A stretch of DNA of 64,000 nucleotides, from NCBI GenBank assembly GCA_963739545.1, contig CAVUAT010000014.1, forward strand, positions 992,001 to 1,056,000, in the 5' to 3' direction. This stretch comes from CAVUAT01 sp963739545. Its GTDB lineage: Bacteria > Actinomycetota > Thermoleophilia > Solirubrobacterales > 70-9. Of this stretch, positions 25,883 to 34,029 are shown piece after piece. The notes below the pieces were generated by a model. That model had not been told where the DNA came from. It ran no database searches and saw only the letters and a list, made by a program, of their open reading frames with translations. How positions within the stretch are numbered: position 1 is the stretch's first letter; the number at the start of each line of letters is the position of its first letter. Made by a program: the position numbers and the translations under genes.

Positions 25883-26755
25883 ATGGACGCGCTCGTGTGG
25901 GAGGCCGAGCCTCCGCACCTTCGATCCCCGGTTCTGGTCTGCGCTTTCGCGGGCTGGAACGACGCAGCCGGCGCAGCGACCACCGCCCTGACGGCCGCCG
26001 CCGAGTCGCTCGGCGCCGAGGTCGTGGCGCAGATCGACCCCGAGGACTTCTTCGACTTCCAGGCGAACCGCCCGACGATCAGCCTCGCCGAAGGGCAGAC
26101 GCGCGAGATCGAGTGGCCCGGCAACGTGCTCCTGACCGCGACGCCCGAGGGCGCTGAGCGCGACCTCGTGCTCCTGGCGGGCACCGAGCCGAACCTGAAG
26201 TGGCGCACTTTCTCCGAGGGCATCGCCGAGGCCGCCGAGCGCCTGGGCGTCGAGATGGTGGTCACCTTGGGGGCGCTGGTAGCCGACGTCGCCCACACCC
26301 TGCCGGTGCCGATCACCGGCCTCGCCTCCGACGCAGAGCTGGTCGAGCGGCTCGACCTCGAGCGCTCGACCTACGAGGGCCCGACCGGCGTCGTCGGCGT
26401 CCTGCACCACGCCTGCGCGCGCCGGGGCATCCCCTCCGCGAGCCTCTGGGCCGCGGTGCCCCACTACGTCGCCGCGGTCCCTAACCCGAAGGCCGCCCTC
26501 GCCCTGCTGCGTCGCCTGGAGGGCCTGATCGGTGTCGCCGTCGAGGCCTCGGCTCTCGAGGAGGAGTCGCAGTCCTTCGAGGACCAGGTCTCGAACGCTG
26601 TGTCGGCCAACCCCGAGATCCAGGAGCTGGTGCAGCGGCTCGAGTCAGAGCAGGCCGAACAGCTCGACATGGGCGAAGACATCCCCTCTGGAGAGTCGCT
26701 GGCCGAGGACTTCGAGAACTTCCTGCGCCAACGAGGCGACGACCCCCCCACCTAG
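25883..26755 (+). CDS. PAC2 family protein
   Basis: 290 residues. The opening PVLVCAFAGWNDAAGAATTAL and TLGALVADVAHT are typical of actinobacterial PAC2 (proteasome-assembly-chaperone-like) proteins. The C-terminal 70 residues are acidic and helical (EEESQSFEDQ...QRLESEQAEQ). Function in bacteria is unknown. TAAGCT lies 7 nt before ATG 25883. Confidence 0.9.
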   Translation: MDALVWEAEPPHLRSPVLVCAFAGWNDAAGAATTALTAAAESLGAEVVAQIDPEDFFDFQANRPTISLAEGQTREIEWPGNVLLTATPEGAERDLVLLAGTEPNLKWRTFSEGIAEAAERLGVEMVVTLGALVADVAHTLPVPITGLASDAELVERLDLERSTYEGPTGVVGVLHHACARRGIPSASLWAAVPHYVAAVPNPKAALALLRRLEGLIGVAVEASALEEESQSFEDQVSNAVSANPEIQELVQRLESEQAEQLDMGEDIPSGESLAEDFENFLRQRGDDPPT

Positions 26756-26859
26756 CGGCCGCGCTACCAGCAGGGCTCAAGCCGTACGACTGCTCGAGCG
26801 TCGCGCGGCCTATGCCCCTTCCTAGAACTGCCCGGCTAGCGCGGCTGACCGTCCGAAGC

Positions 26860-29800
26860 TCAAGCCTCGCTGGCCGGGCAGATCAGCTTGAAGTCGCACC
26901 ATGCGCAGATCACCGGCGAGGGGCGCGGCTCGAAGTCCTGGCCGAGGATTCCCTCGCCGACCTCCACCACGGTGCCCTCGACGCGTTCGAGGTCGTCGGG
27001 CGAGCTGCCGACGGCGACCTTCTCGTCGTCGAGCACGTACCAGTAACTGCCCGCGGCGCCGTCGAGCTTCCAGGACTCGCGGGCGGCGAGGCGGTATATG
27101 GCCAGCTGCACGTCGCTCTCGAGCTCGCGCTTAGGCTTCGGAGCGCCCGTCTTGTAGTCGATCAATTCGTAGCCGCCCTGCGGCAGCTCGTCCACCCGGT
27201 CGACGCGGCCGCGCAGGTGGTGCTGGCCCAGCTGGAAGTCGAACTTGCGCTCCACCCACTTCGGGCTGGCGACGCTCGATGACTCGCGCGCGTGGTAGCG
27301 GCGCAGCGAGGTGACCGCGCGCTCGCGGAACTGCAGCTCGTCGTCGGATTCGCCGAAGCCCGACTTCCTCCACGCGGCTGAGAACAGCGCCATCAGCCGG
27401 TTCAGGCTGCCCGCCTCGTCGCCGGCCGCGGTGCCCTGCGCGTGGAAGCGCTCGAGCACCTGGTGGATGACGATCCCGAAGCGCTGGTTGATCGTCTGCT
27501 CCTGCGGGATCCCGAAGACGCGCGCGAACTTGTACTTCAAGGGGCACGTCCTGTAGAGCTCGATGTCGGTCGCCGACAGAGCCAGGCCCTGCCCGCGGCG
27601 CGGCAGGAAGGCCTCGAGCGAGGGTTCATCGCGCGAGGCGACCAGCTCGCTCCGCCTCCGCGCCTCGCCCTCGGCGTCGAGCAGGTAGTCGTCGAGCGCC
27701 GACGCCTGAAGCGCCTCGCGCTGCTGCTCGGAGGCACTCTGGGCGAGCATGTCGTTGATGGCCCGCAGCGCCTCGGTGGTCGGCTCGGTGCCCTCCTCGG
27801 GCCGCTGGATCAGCGCCCCGAGCTTCAGCAGCTCGAGGAAGCGCGCGACCGCCCGGCTGACGTCCATATAGGTGTCGAGGCGCGGCTCGTTCAGGGTCCC
27901 GCCCGCACGCCACGCCTCCTCGAGCACGTCGTCCTGGACCATTCGGTAGGTCGCGTGCAGGCCCTCGGCCGGCCCGAACAGCTCCTCCTCGTGGCCCGAC
28001 TCTTCGGCGCCGAGCACCGCGCGCGCCTCCTCGTAGAACCGCGACGCGGCGACCGGTCCCTCGTCGGTGGCGATCGGCCGGGAAAGGACCAGGCGCTCGG
28101 CGGCACGGGTCATCGCGGTGTAGAGCAGGCGCCGCTGGGAGTCCTGGTGGCTGGCGCCGCCTCCGCCCAGCTTCATGGGGACGTCGGGCGCGCCGGTCGG
28201 GACGGGCCCAGGGACGGACTCCGCCTGCAGGCCGACGACGTACACGCGGTCGAACTCGGCGCCCTTCAGCGTGTCGAACGGCATCACCCGGACCGCATCG
28301 GCCACCGGGACGGCTGGCTCGTCCTCGGGCGAGACCCCCGCCTCGGAGACGGCGACCAGGTAGCGCGCGAAGTCGCGGCTTGACCCGTTCGGCTCCCGGC
28401 GGGTCCATTCCGCGGCGAGCTCGCCGAGGCGCGAGAGGTTACGCAGCCGTTCGACGGCCTCGGGGTGCGCGGCGAACAGCCGCTGGCGGCGGAAGCCGAC
28501 TCGCTCGATCAAGCGGCGGACGAATACGTCGGTCGGGCGTTCCCCCATCGCGCGCGCAGCGGCCGCGTGCAGGTTCAGGAAGGCGCGGATCCGGTCGCGC
28601 GCCTCGGGCGGGATCTGCGGGCTCTCAAGCGACGCCTCGAGGGCCGAGATCATGTCGAGCTTCCGCCGCCGGGCGATCGTCGTGCAACGTGCGAGGTCCA
28701 CCGATCGCAACTCGACCGGCGGGCGCGAGAGCGCGCGCACCGCGGCGGCCGCGTCGGTCGGATCGGCGAGCAGGCGCAGCCACGCGATCACGTCGCGGAC
28801 CTCGGGCCGCTGGAAGAAGGCGCCACCCCAGCTCAGGCGATAGGGGACGCGGCGCTCCTCGAGCGCCGCCGCAACCCCGCGCGAGCGCCCCGCGCCGGGG
28901 GGGACCGCGACGCAGACCCGCCCGGATCGCACCTCGCCGGCTGCGAGAGCCGACTCGATCTCGCGCGCGACGGCTTGCGCCTCAGCCCGTTCGTTGGCAG
29001 CGCTCCAGAAGGCGACCTCGGTCTCAGGGCCGGCGGCGCGGCGGCCCCCCTCGGGCTTGTCGCGCCCCGCGGTCGGCGCGAGCACCGCGTGCGCGGCGTC
29101 GAGCACCGAGCCGCCGTAGCGCCAGGACGTCGCGAGGTTGACCTCGGCGAGCTGCCCGAGCGCGCTCCGCGCCCAGGCCGCGCTGCCGCTGGAGCAGCGA
29201 GCGCGGCTCTGCTCGTCGTCGCAGGAGAGCACCGTCGTGCGCGAGCCCTTCGCGATCCGACCGATCAGCGCTCGCTCGGCCTCGCAAGCGTCCTCGAGCT
29301 CGTCCACGATCAGATGCGGATAGCGCTCTGAGATTGAGGCCGCGAGCGCCGGCCGCTCTCCCAGCAGGCGCGTCAGCTCCAAGACGGCCGAGCCACCGTC
29401 GGTGGCGCCGGCCTCGAACAGGACGGAGTCGTGGATCGCGTAGAGCTCGGCGAACTCGCGCTCTCGCTCGGCGGAGTCGCGCTCGGCGTCGTCGGATGCC
29501 TCCCGCGTCAGCTCGTCGGCCCACGCGCGAAAGCGCTCGGGGGTCACGGCGGCTGACTTGAGCGCGTCGATGCGCCCGATCAGCCGCGCCAGCAGCCCGC
29601 CCGCGTTGCCCCGGATCTCGTGCCGGCGAAGAGGAAGCTCGTCGACGCGGTCAAGCAGCATCGCCAGGCGCTCGGCCGCGTTGAAGGACTCGAGGAACGG
29701 ATCGACTCCCGCCTCGGTCGAGTGCTCGCGCAGCAGCCGCACCGCAGCAACGCGGTGCGGATGCACGGCGAGCTCCTCGAAGGCCTCGCTCGCCATTTCC

Positions 29801-30018
29801 TCGGCGCGCGTTCGGAGGTCCCCAGCCGTGGAGTGCAGGCAGGTGAGCGCGAGCGCGCGCTCGCCGTGGTCGGCGAGGCTCGCCAGGCGCAGGGCAAGCG
29901 CCTCGGTGCGGCCGGATCCCGCCACACCGCCGACCAGCAGCGGGCCCTCCTCGTGAGCGACGACCCTCGCCTGCGAATCGCTCGGATCCGGAGAGGGAGT
30001 GTCGGTCGGCTCAGGCAT
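26860..30018 (-). CDS. AddB/UvrD-like helicase-nuclease with degenerate ATPase motifs
   Basis: 1052 residues from ATG 30018 (TAGCCT 7 nt upstream). The N-terminal SF1 helicase region has GVAGSGRT (31-38, Arg in place of the Walker A Lys), VDELEDACE in place of DEFQD, SCDDEQS (motif III), SWRY (motif IV), and later YTAMTRAAERL (motif VI). The C-terminal RecB-like nuclease has YELIDYKTG. Cysteines in TCPLKYKF and ICAWCDFKLICP would bind a 4Fe-4S cluster as in AddB. Probably repairs double-strand breaks, perhaps with a partner motor encoded elsewhere. Confidence 0.88.
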   Translation of the reverse strand: MPEPTDTPSPDPSDSQARVVAHEEGPLLVGGVAGSGRTEALALRLASLADHGERALALTCLHSTAGDLRTRAEEMASEAFEELAVHPHRVAAVRLLREHSTEAGVDPFLESFNAAERLAMLLDRVDELPLRRHEIRGNAGGLLARLIGRIDALKSAAVTPERFRAWADELTREASDDAERDSAEREREFAELYAIHDSVLFEAGATDGGSAVLELTRLLGERPALAASISERYPHLIVDELEDACEAERALIGRIAKGSRTTVLSCDDEQSRARCSSGSAAWARSALGQLAEVNLATSWRYGGSVLDAAHAVLAPTAGRDKPEGGRRAAGPETEVAFWSAANERAEAQAVAREIESALAAGEVRSGRVCVAVPPGAGRSRGVAAALEERRVPYRLSWGGAFFQRPEVRDVIAWLRLLADPTDAAAAVRALSRPPVELRSVDLARCTTIARRRKLDMISALEASLESPQIPPEARDRIRAFLNLHAAAARAMGERPTDVFVRRLIERVGFRRQRLFAAHPEAVERLRNLSRLGELAAEWTRREPNGSSRDFARYLVAVSEAGVSPEDEPAVPVADAVRVMPFDTLKGAEFDRVYVVGLQAESVPGPVPTGAPDVPMKLGGGGASHQDSQRRLLYTAMTRAAERLVLSRPIATDEGPVAASRFYEEARAVLGAEESGHEEELFGPAEGLHATYRMVQDDVLEEAWRAGGTLNEPRLDTYMDVSRAVARFLELLKLGALIQRPEEGTEPTTEALRAINDMLAQSASEQQREALQASALDDYLLDAEGEARRRSELVASRDEPSLEAFLPRRGQGLALSATDIELYRTCPLKYKFARVFGIPQEQTINQRFGIVIHQVLERFHAQGTAAGDEAGSLNRLMALFSAAWRKSGFGESDDELQFRERAVTSLRRYHARESSSVASPKWVERKFDFQLGQHHLRGRVDRVDELPQGGYELIDYKTGAPKPKRELESDVQLAIYRLAARESWKLDGAAGSYWYVLDDEKVAVGSSPDDLERVEGTVVEVGEGILGQDFEPRPSPVICAWCDFKLICPASEA

Positions 30019-30057
30019 CGAGGTGAGGCTACCGACGCATCTGGTTAGCATGGCGCA

Positions 30058-30888
30058 GTGCTTCCGGGCCCCTCGAGCGATGAGTGGATCGCGGCCCTGA
30101 GAGGGGCTGTCGAGCGTCAGAAGAAGGTCTTCGCCGATCACGTCGGGGTCGAGGCGCGCACCGAGTACGAGGGCGTCGGCGAGGGCGGCGACAACACCCT
30201 GGTCATCGATCGCCTCTGCGAGGACGCCGTTTTCGCCGAGCTCGACGCCCTGCACGCCGCCGGCCATCAGTTCACCGCGATCTCCGAGGAGCGCGGCACC
30301 GTCGCCTTCGGCGGGGGCGACTCGGATGTTCTCGTCGTGATCGACCCGATCGACGGCTCGCTGAACGCGCGACGCACTTCGCCCCCCTACTGCCTCAGCG
30401 TCGCCGTGGCGACCGGCGGGTCGATGGCCGACGTCGTGCTCGGCTACGTGTACGAGTTCGGCGCGAACGAAGAGTTCGTCGCCGTCGCGGGCGAGGGCAC
30501 GGTCCTCGACGGGCGGCCACTCGATCTCGCGGACAAGGACGAGCTCGAGGTCGTGGCGATGGAGGCGAGCAAGCCCGCGCGAGTGATCGCCGCGAGCCAG
30601 GTGCTCGACGGCCGCGTCTACCGGATCCGCTGCCCTGGTTCGATCGCAGTCTCCCTCGCCTATGTGGCCGCGGGGCGCTATGACGGCATGCTCACGACGC
30701 GGCCCTGCCGCTCGGTCGACGCCGCAGCCGCCCAGCTGCTCGTCACCGCAGCGGGCGGCACCGTCCGATACGGCGAGCTGGCGCCTTCGGAGACCTCGCT
30801 CGAGCTTTCGGCGCGCTTCGATGTCGCCGCCGCGCGAACCGAGGCCGACCTCGCCACGCTACACGAGGCTCAGCAGGCGGTTGGATGA
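30058..30888 (+). CDS. Inositol monophosphatase family protein
   Basis: 276 residues; lithium-sensitive phosphatase fold, acting on inositol-phosphate, fructose-bisphosphate or PAP-like substrates. EERG and DPIDGSLNA supply metal ligands; the C-terminal motif is altered (CRSVDAAAAQLLV instead of WDxAAG), so substrate choice is open. GTG start with TAGCAT 6 nt upstream. The stop overlaps the next start (ATGA). Confidence 0.86.
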   Translation: MLPGPSSDEWIAALRGAVERQKKVFADHVGVEARTEYEGVGEGGDNTLVIDRLCEDAVFAELDALHAAGHQFTAISEERGTVAFGGGDSDVLVVIDPIDGSLNARRTSPPYCLSVAVATGGSMADVVLGYVYEFGANEEFVAVAGEGTVLDGRPLDLADKDELEVVAMEASKPARVIAASQVLDGRVYRIRCPGSIAVSLAYVAAGRYDGMLTTRPCRSVDAAAAQLLVTAAGGTVRYGELAPSETSLELSARFDVAAARTEADLATLHEAQQAVG

Positions 30889-31988
30889 CCGACGCGCCGC
30901 AGAGCCGCCGGGGAGTCGTCGACTGGGGCCTCGCCGAGCGCATCGCACTCGCTCTTTCGGGCACCGGCCCCGCCTGGCCCGGCAACGAGGAGGAGCTGCG
31001 GGTGGAGTCGGCGCGTGCGGGGCGCCTGGTCCGCAAGTACACCGGGTTGCGGGTCAAGGGCCACTTGCCAGAGGCCGAGCTGATCGACCGCGTTCAGTGG
31101 GCCCGGGTCAACCTCTCCTCGTTCAAGAGCATGTCCTCCGGCGTCGAGGAGACGCTCGCCGGCCGCATGGGGGACTCGGGCCAGGGCGCCGGACTCTCTA
31201 CAAGGCTGACCAGCGCCGCCACGGGAGCCGAGATCGGCCTGGCGGTGGGATACCTCTCCCAGCGGGTGATCGGCCAGTACGACATCGCCCTGCTGGGCCC
31301 CGCGCGCACTCCCCGGCTGCTGTTCGTCGGCCCCAACCTCTCGGCGGCGCGCGATCGCCTCGACGTAGACCGCGGCCTCTTCCTGAGCTGGATCGCCCTT
31401 CACGAGACCACGCACGCCGTCCAGTTCGGCGGCGTCCCCTGGCTGCGCGGCCACCTGGGCGGGATCGCCTCAGAGCTGTTCGAGCAGGCTGCGATCGAGG
31501 TGAAGCCGGGCGAGATGCTGGCGAAGCTGACGCGGATTAACCCGCGCGAGCTGCTCCGATCGGTCGCCGGAGGCGAGCTCGCGACCCTGTTCTGGAACGA
31601 CGACCAGCGCGCCCTGGTCGACGAGCTGCTCGCGGCGATGACGGTGATCGAGGGCTACGCCGAGCACGTGATGGACGCCGTCGGCCATGAGCTCGACCCC
31701 CGCTACGCAGACCTTCGCCGGCGCCTGAACCGCGACCGCGAGCGCCGGGGCCCGCTCGACTCCCTCGTCGCTAAGCTGCTCGGCCTGGACATGAAGATGG
31801 CCCAGTACAGGCGAGGCAAGGCCTTCTGCGACGCGGTCGCCAAGCAATCGGGCATCCGAGCCCTGAACACGGTCTGGAGAGACGCCGCCTCCCTCCCGAC
31901 GATGGACGAGCTCGACGACCCCCAAGCGTGGATCACCCGCACAGGCGCGACGAACCGCCGCACCCTGCGTCAGCTGCTGCACGTCTAG
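30885..31988 (+). CDS. DUF2342 zinc-dependent metalloprotease (coenzyme F420-associated)
   Basis: 367 residues. Zinc-binding HETTH is in LHETTHAVQFGGV near 170, with a further Glu in GYAEHVMDAVG. Known of the family: its phylogenetic spread follows F420 biosynthesis, but the substrate is unknown. Translationally coupled to the upstream phosphatase. Fits with an F420-class PPOX protein at 54635-55105. Confidence 0.9.
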   Translation: MTDAPQSRRGVVDWGLAERIALALSGTGPAWPGNEEELRVESARAGRLVRKYTGLRVKGHLPEAELIDRVQWARVNLSSFKSMSSGVEETLAGRMGDSGQGAGLSTRLTSAATGAEIGLAVGYLSQRVIGQYDIALLGPARTPRLLFVGPNLSAARDRLDVDRGLFLSWIALHETTHAVQFGGVPWLRGHLGGIASELFEQAAIEVKPGEMLAKLTRINPRELLRSVAGGELATLFWNDDQRALVDELLAAMTVIEGYAEHVMDAVGHELDPRYADLRRRLNRDRERRGPLDSLVAKLLGLDMKMAQYRRGKAFCDAVAKQSGIRALNTVWRDAASLPTMDELDDPQAWITRTGATNRRTLRQLLHV

Positions 31989-32008
31989 CGTCGTAGTACC
32001 TAGCCGGC

Positions 32009-32091
32009 CTGGGCATCGCCGTGCGTCTCTGTCGAGACAGGTCGCAGTCGGCGATGCCCAGACCGGCCCTCTCGTCGAGACAGGTCGCAGT
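32009..32091. repeat. Nested inverted and direct repeats before the KT-rich protein gene
   Basis: CTGGGCATCGCCG (32009-32021) is perfectly inverted at 32049-32061. Inside the 27-base loop, CTGTC-GA-GACAG forms a second small hairpin. GTCGAGACAGGTCGCAGT occurs at 32031-32048 and again, exactly, at 32074-32091 (43-base period), and similarity extends about 10 bases further. No T-run follows. It may be an RNA leader, operator array or recombination remnant. Confidence 0.6.
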
Positions 32092-32140
32092 AGCCGACGC
32101 CGCCCACGACCCCGCGTCCAGTAACCAATCCACCACCGAG

Positions 32141-32176
32141 GTTTACAAACAGGTGTTCGTGGTACTATCACGAACA
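32141..32176 (+). promoter_or_regulatory. Promoter overlapped by an inverted-repeat operator
   Basis: TTTACA (32142-32147) and TACTAT (32163-32168) make a -35/-10 pair with 15-base spacing. TGTTCGTG and CACGAACA (8-bp arms, 32154-32176) flank the -10 box with a 7-base spacer. That layout suits repression by a dimeric regulator. It lies 46-81 bases before ATG 32222 in an unusually AT-rich stretch. Confidence 0.6.
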
Positions 32177-32221
32177 AGATTAGAACTAATAAGACCAACC
32201 AACGAGGGGTTGAGCCCACAG

Positions 32222-32713
32222 ATGGCCGCTAACACCAAGAGCACCACGAGTACCACCAGCACCAAGACCAAGACCACGACCAAGACCGCGACCCAGCGCA
32301 AGCCGGCCGACCAGGCCCTGCAGGTCGTCGATGTTGCCGTCGGCGCTCCCGCAGTCGCCGTCGATAACGCCAAGCGCACTGTCGACCAGCTTCGTGACTC
32401 GCAGGGACGCACTCAGGAGATCGAGCTCCTGCAGAACCGCGTCAACAACCTGCGTGACAAGAACACCCGTCCGGCGCAGGTCGAGACGCTGAAGCAGCTC
32501 CTGACCGCCGAGATCGAGAAGGCCGAGAAGCGCGGCGGCGACGTCCGCCGTCAGGTCACCGATCAGGTCGTCGACCAGGCCCGCAAGGCGCGCGAGCGCG
32601 TCGAGCCGGTCTACAAGGACCGTGTCGAGCCCGTCGTGAAGGAGCGCGTCGAGCCCGTCTACAAGCAGCGCGTCGAGCCGACGGTGAAGAAGGTGCGCGA
32701 GCGCACGTTCTAG
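32222..32713 (+). CDS. KT-rich, coiled-coil protein with RVEP repeats
   Basis: 163 residues, no known domain recognised. The first 27 residues are almost only Thr, Ser and Lys (MAANTKSTTSTTSTKTKTTT). The middle (about 28-120) is helical and charged, resembling phasin or apolipoprotein-like amphipathic helices. The C-terminus holds four imperfect repeats RVEPVYKD, RVEPVVKE, RVEPVYKQ, RVEPTVKK. Possibilities include a granule-associated phasin or a nucleoid protein. It has its own promoter and terminator, suggesting high or regulated expression. Confidence 0.8.
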   Translation: MAANTKSTTSTTSTKTKTTTKTATQRKPADQALQVVDVAVGAPAVAVDNAKRTVDQLRDSQGRTQEIELLQNRVNNLRDKNTRPAQVETLKQLLTAEIEKAEKRGGDVRRQVTDQVVDQARKARERVEPVYKDRVEPVVKERVEPVYKQRVEPTVKKVRERTF

Positions 32714-32806
32714 TCGCTTAGCCCGGGTCGCGGCGAGAGGCGCCGGCCCGGAGAGACTGCTCGCACATCCTCGCGAGCAGAAGAAGCAACCTCTCCTCCC
32801 TCGAAA

Positions 32807-32835
32807 GCCGGGCCCTCGTGGCCCGGTTTTCTTTT
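32807..32835 (+). terminator. Rho-independent terminator
   Basis: CCGGGCC-CTCGT-GGCCCGG stem (32808-32826) followed by TTTTCTTTT. The clearest intrinsic terminator in the window, ending the KT-rich gene transcript. Confidence 0.9.
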
Positions 32836-32880
32836 GGGCGAATGCCGGGTTGAGCCAGCACCTTTCCTAAACTCTCACAC

Positions 32881-34026
32881 GTGCCCACGCGCGAACAGGT
32901 CTCGGACAAGCTCACGGCGGTCATCGACCCCGAGCTGCGCCGCAACATCGTTGAACTCGGAATGGTGCGCTCGATCGAGATCGGTGACGACGGCCGCGTC
33001 GAGGTCATCGTCTCGCTGACGACGCCGGGCTGCCCGATTCGCTCACACTTCCAGGACGCCGTCGTCAAGAACGTCGCCGAGCTCGAAGGCGTCACCGCCG
33101 TCGACGTCGGGTTCGACGTCCTCTCCGACGGCGAGAAGGGCGAGCTGCAGCAGAAGCTCGGCCGCAACAAGCTCCCCGAGGGTGCCCTCGCCCAGGTCAA
33201 GAACGTGATCTGCGTCGCTTCGGGCAAGGGTGGCGTCGGCAAGTCGACGATGACCGCCAACCTCGCAGCCGCGCTGCAGGCCGAGGGCCATGCCACCGGC
33301 GCACTCGACTGCGACGTGTACGGCTACTCCATCCCGCGCATGCTCGGCGTCAACCGCAAGCCCGACGTCTCGCCCGAGCGCAAGATCCTCCCGCCGCTTT
33401 CGCCCAGCGGCGTCAAGGTGATGTCGATCGGCTTTTTCGTCGAGGAGAACGCGGCCGTCGTCTGGCGCGGGCCGATGCTCCACAAGGCGATCCAGCAGTT
33501 CCTCGAGGACGTCGCCTGGGGCGAGCTCGACTACCTGCTGCTCGACCTTCCGCCCGGCACCGGCGACGTCTCGATGACCCTCGCCCAGCTTCTTCCCCAG
33601 GCCAAGATCATCGTCGTCACCACGCCGCAGCCGGCCGCCCAGAGCGTCGCCGCTCGCGCGGCGGAGATGGCCAACAAGGTCGACCTCGAGCTGATGGGCG
33701 TGATCGAGAACATGTCGGCCTTCAACGGCCCAGGAGGCGAGCGCGTGGCGATCTTCGGCGAGGGAGGCGGCCAGCTGCTCTCCGACGAGCTCGACGTGCC
33801 CCTGCTCGCAAAGGTCCCCCTCGAGTCCGACCTCCGCGAGCACGCCGACAACGGCTCCACCCTCGTCACCGCCGAGCCCGGCAACCCCGCCTCGCAGGCG
33901 ATCCAGCAGGCGGCCCGCGGCATCATCGCCCAGACCCCCGTCGACCTCCCGGTGATGCAGGCCGTCGCGGCCGACGGAGTCCCGGCGGCGGCGATCAGCG
34001 GCACCGAGCTCCCCGTCGTCCAGTAG
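32881..34026 (+). CDS. mrp: Mrp/NBP35-family iron-sulfur carrier ATPase
   Basis: 381 residues; carries and transfers Fe-S clusters to apoproteins. An N-terminal MIP18/DUF59 domain (about 1-90, TTPGCPIRSHF) precedes a P-loop domain with ASGKGGVGKSTMTANLA (deviant Walker A) near 113 and DLPPGTGD. GTG start with TAAACT 7 nt upstream. Lies just after the strong terminator, so it is a separate unit. Confidence 0.94.
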   Translation: MPTREQVSDKLTAVIDPELRRNIVELGMVRSIEIGDDGRVEVIVSLTTPGCPIRSHFQDAVVKNVAELEGVTAVDVGFDVLSDGEKGELQQKLGRNKLPEGALAQVKNVICVASGKGGVGKSTMTANLAAALQAEGHATGALDCDVYGYSIPRMLGVNRKPDVSPERKILPPLSPSGVKVMSIGFFVEENAAVVWRGPMLHKAIQQFLEDVAWGELDYLLLDLPPGTGDVSMTLAQLLPQAKIIVVTTPQPAAQSVAARAAEMANKVDLELMGVIENMSAFNGPGGERVAIFGEGGGQLLSDELDVPLLAKVPLESDLREHADNGSTLVTAEPGNPASQAIQQAARGIIAQTPVDLPVMQAVAADGVPAAAISGTELPVVQ

Positions 34027-34029
34027 CCC

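Noticed and set aside
26756..26859. tRNA gene in the gap between the PAC2 and AddB-like genes
   Set aside because: Inverted repeats (GGCCGCGC/GCGCGGCC; CTGCCCGGC/GCCGGGCAG) are present, but no T-loop GGTTCGAATCC-like sequence or cloverleaf.
32031..32091. CRISPR array
   Set aside because: Only two copies of an 18-base repeat and one spacer-like stretch; no cas genes in the window.
32154..32176. SOS (LexA) box before the KT-rich gene
   Set aside because: The actinobacterial box reads CGAAC-N4-GTTCG; here the half-sites are in the opposite order with a 7-base spacer.
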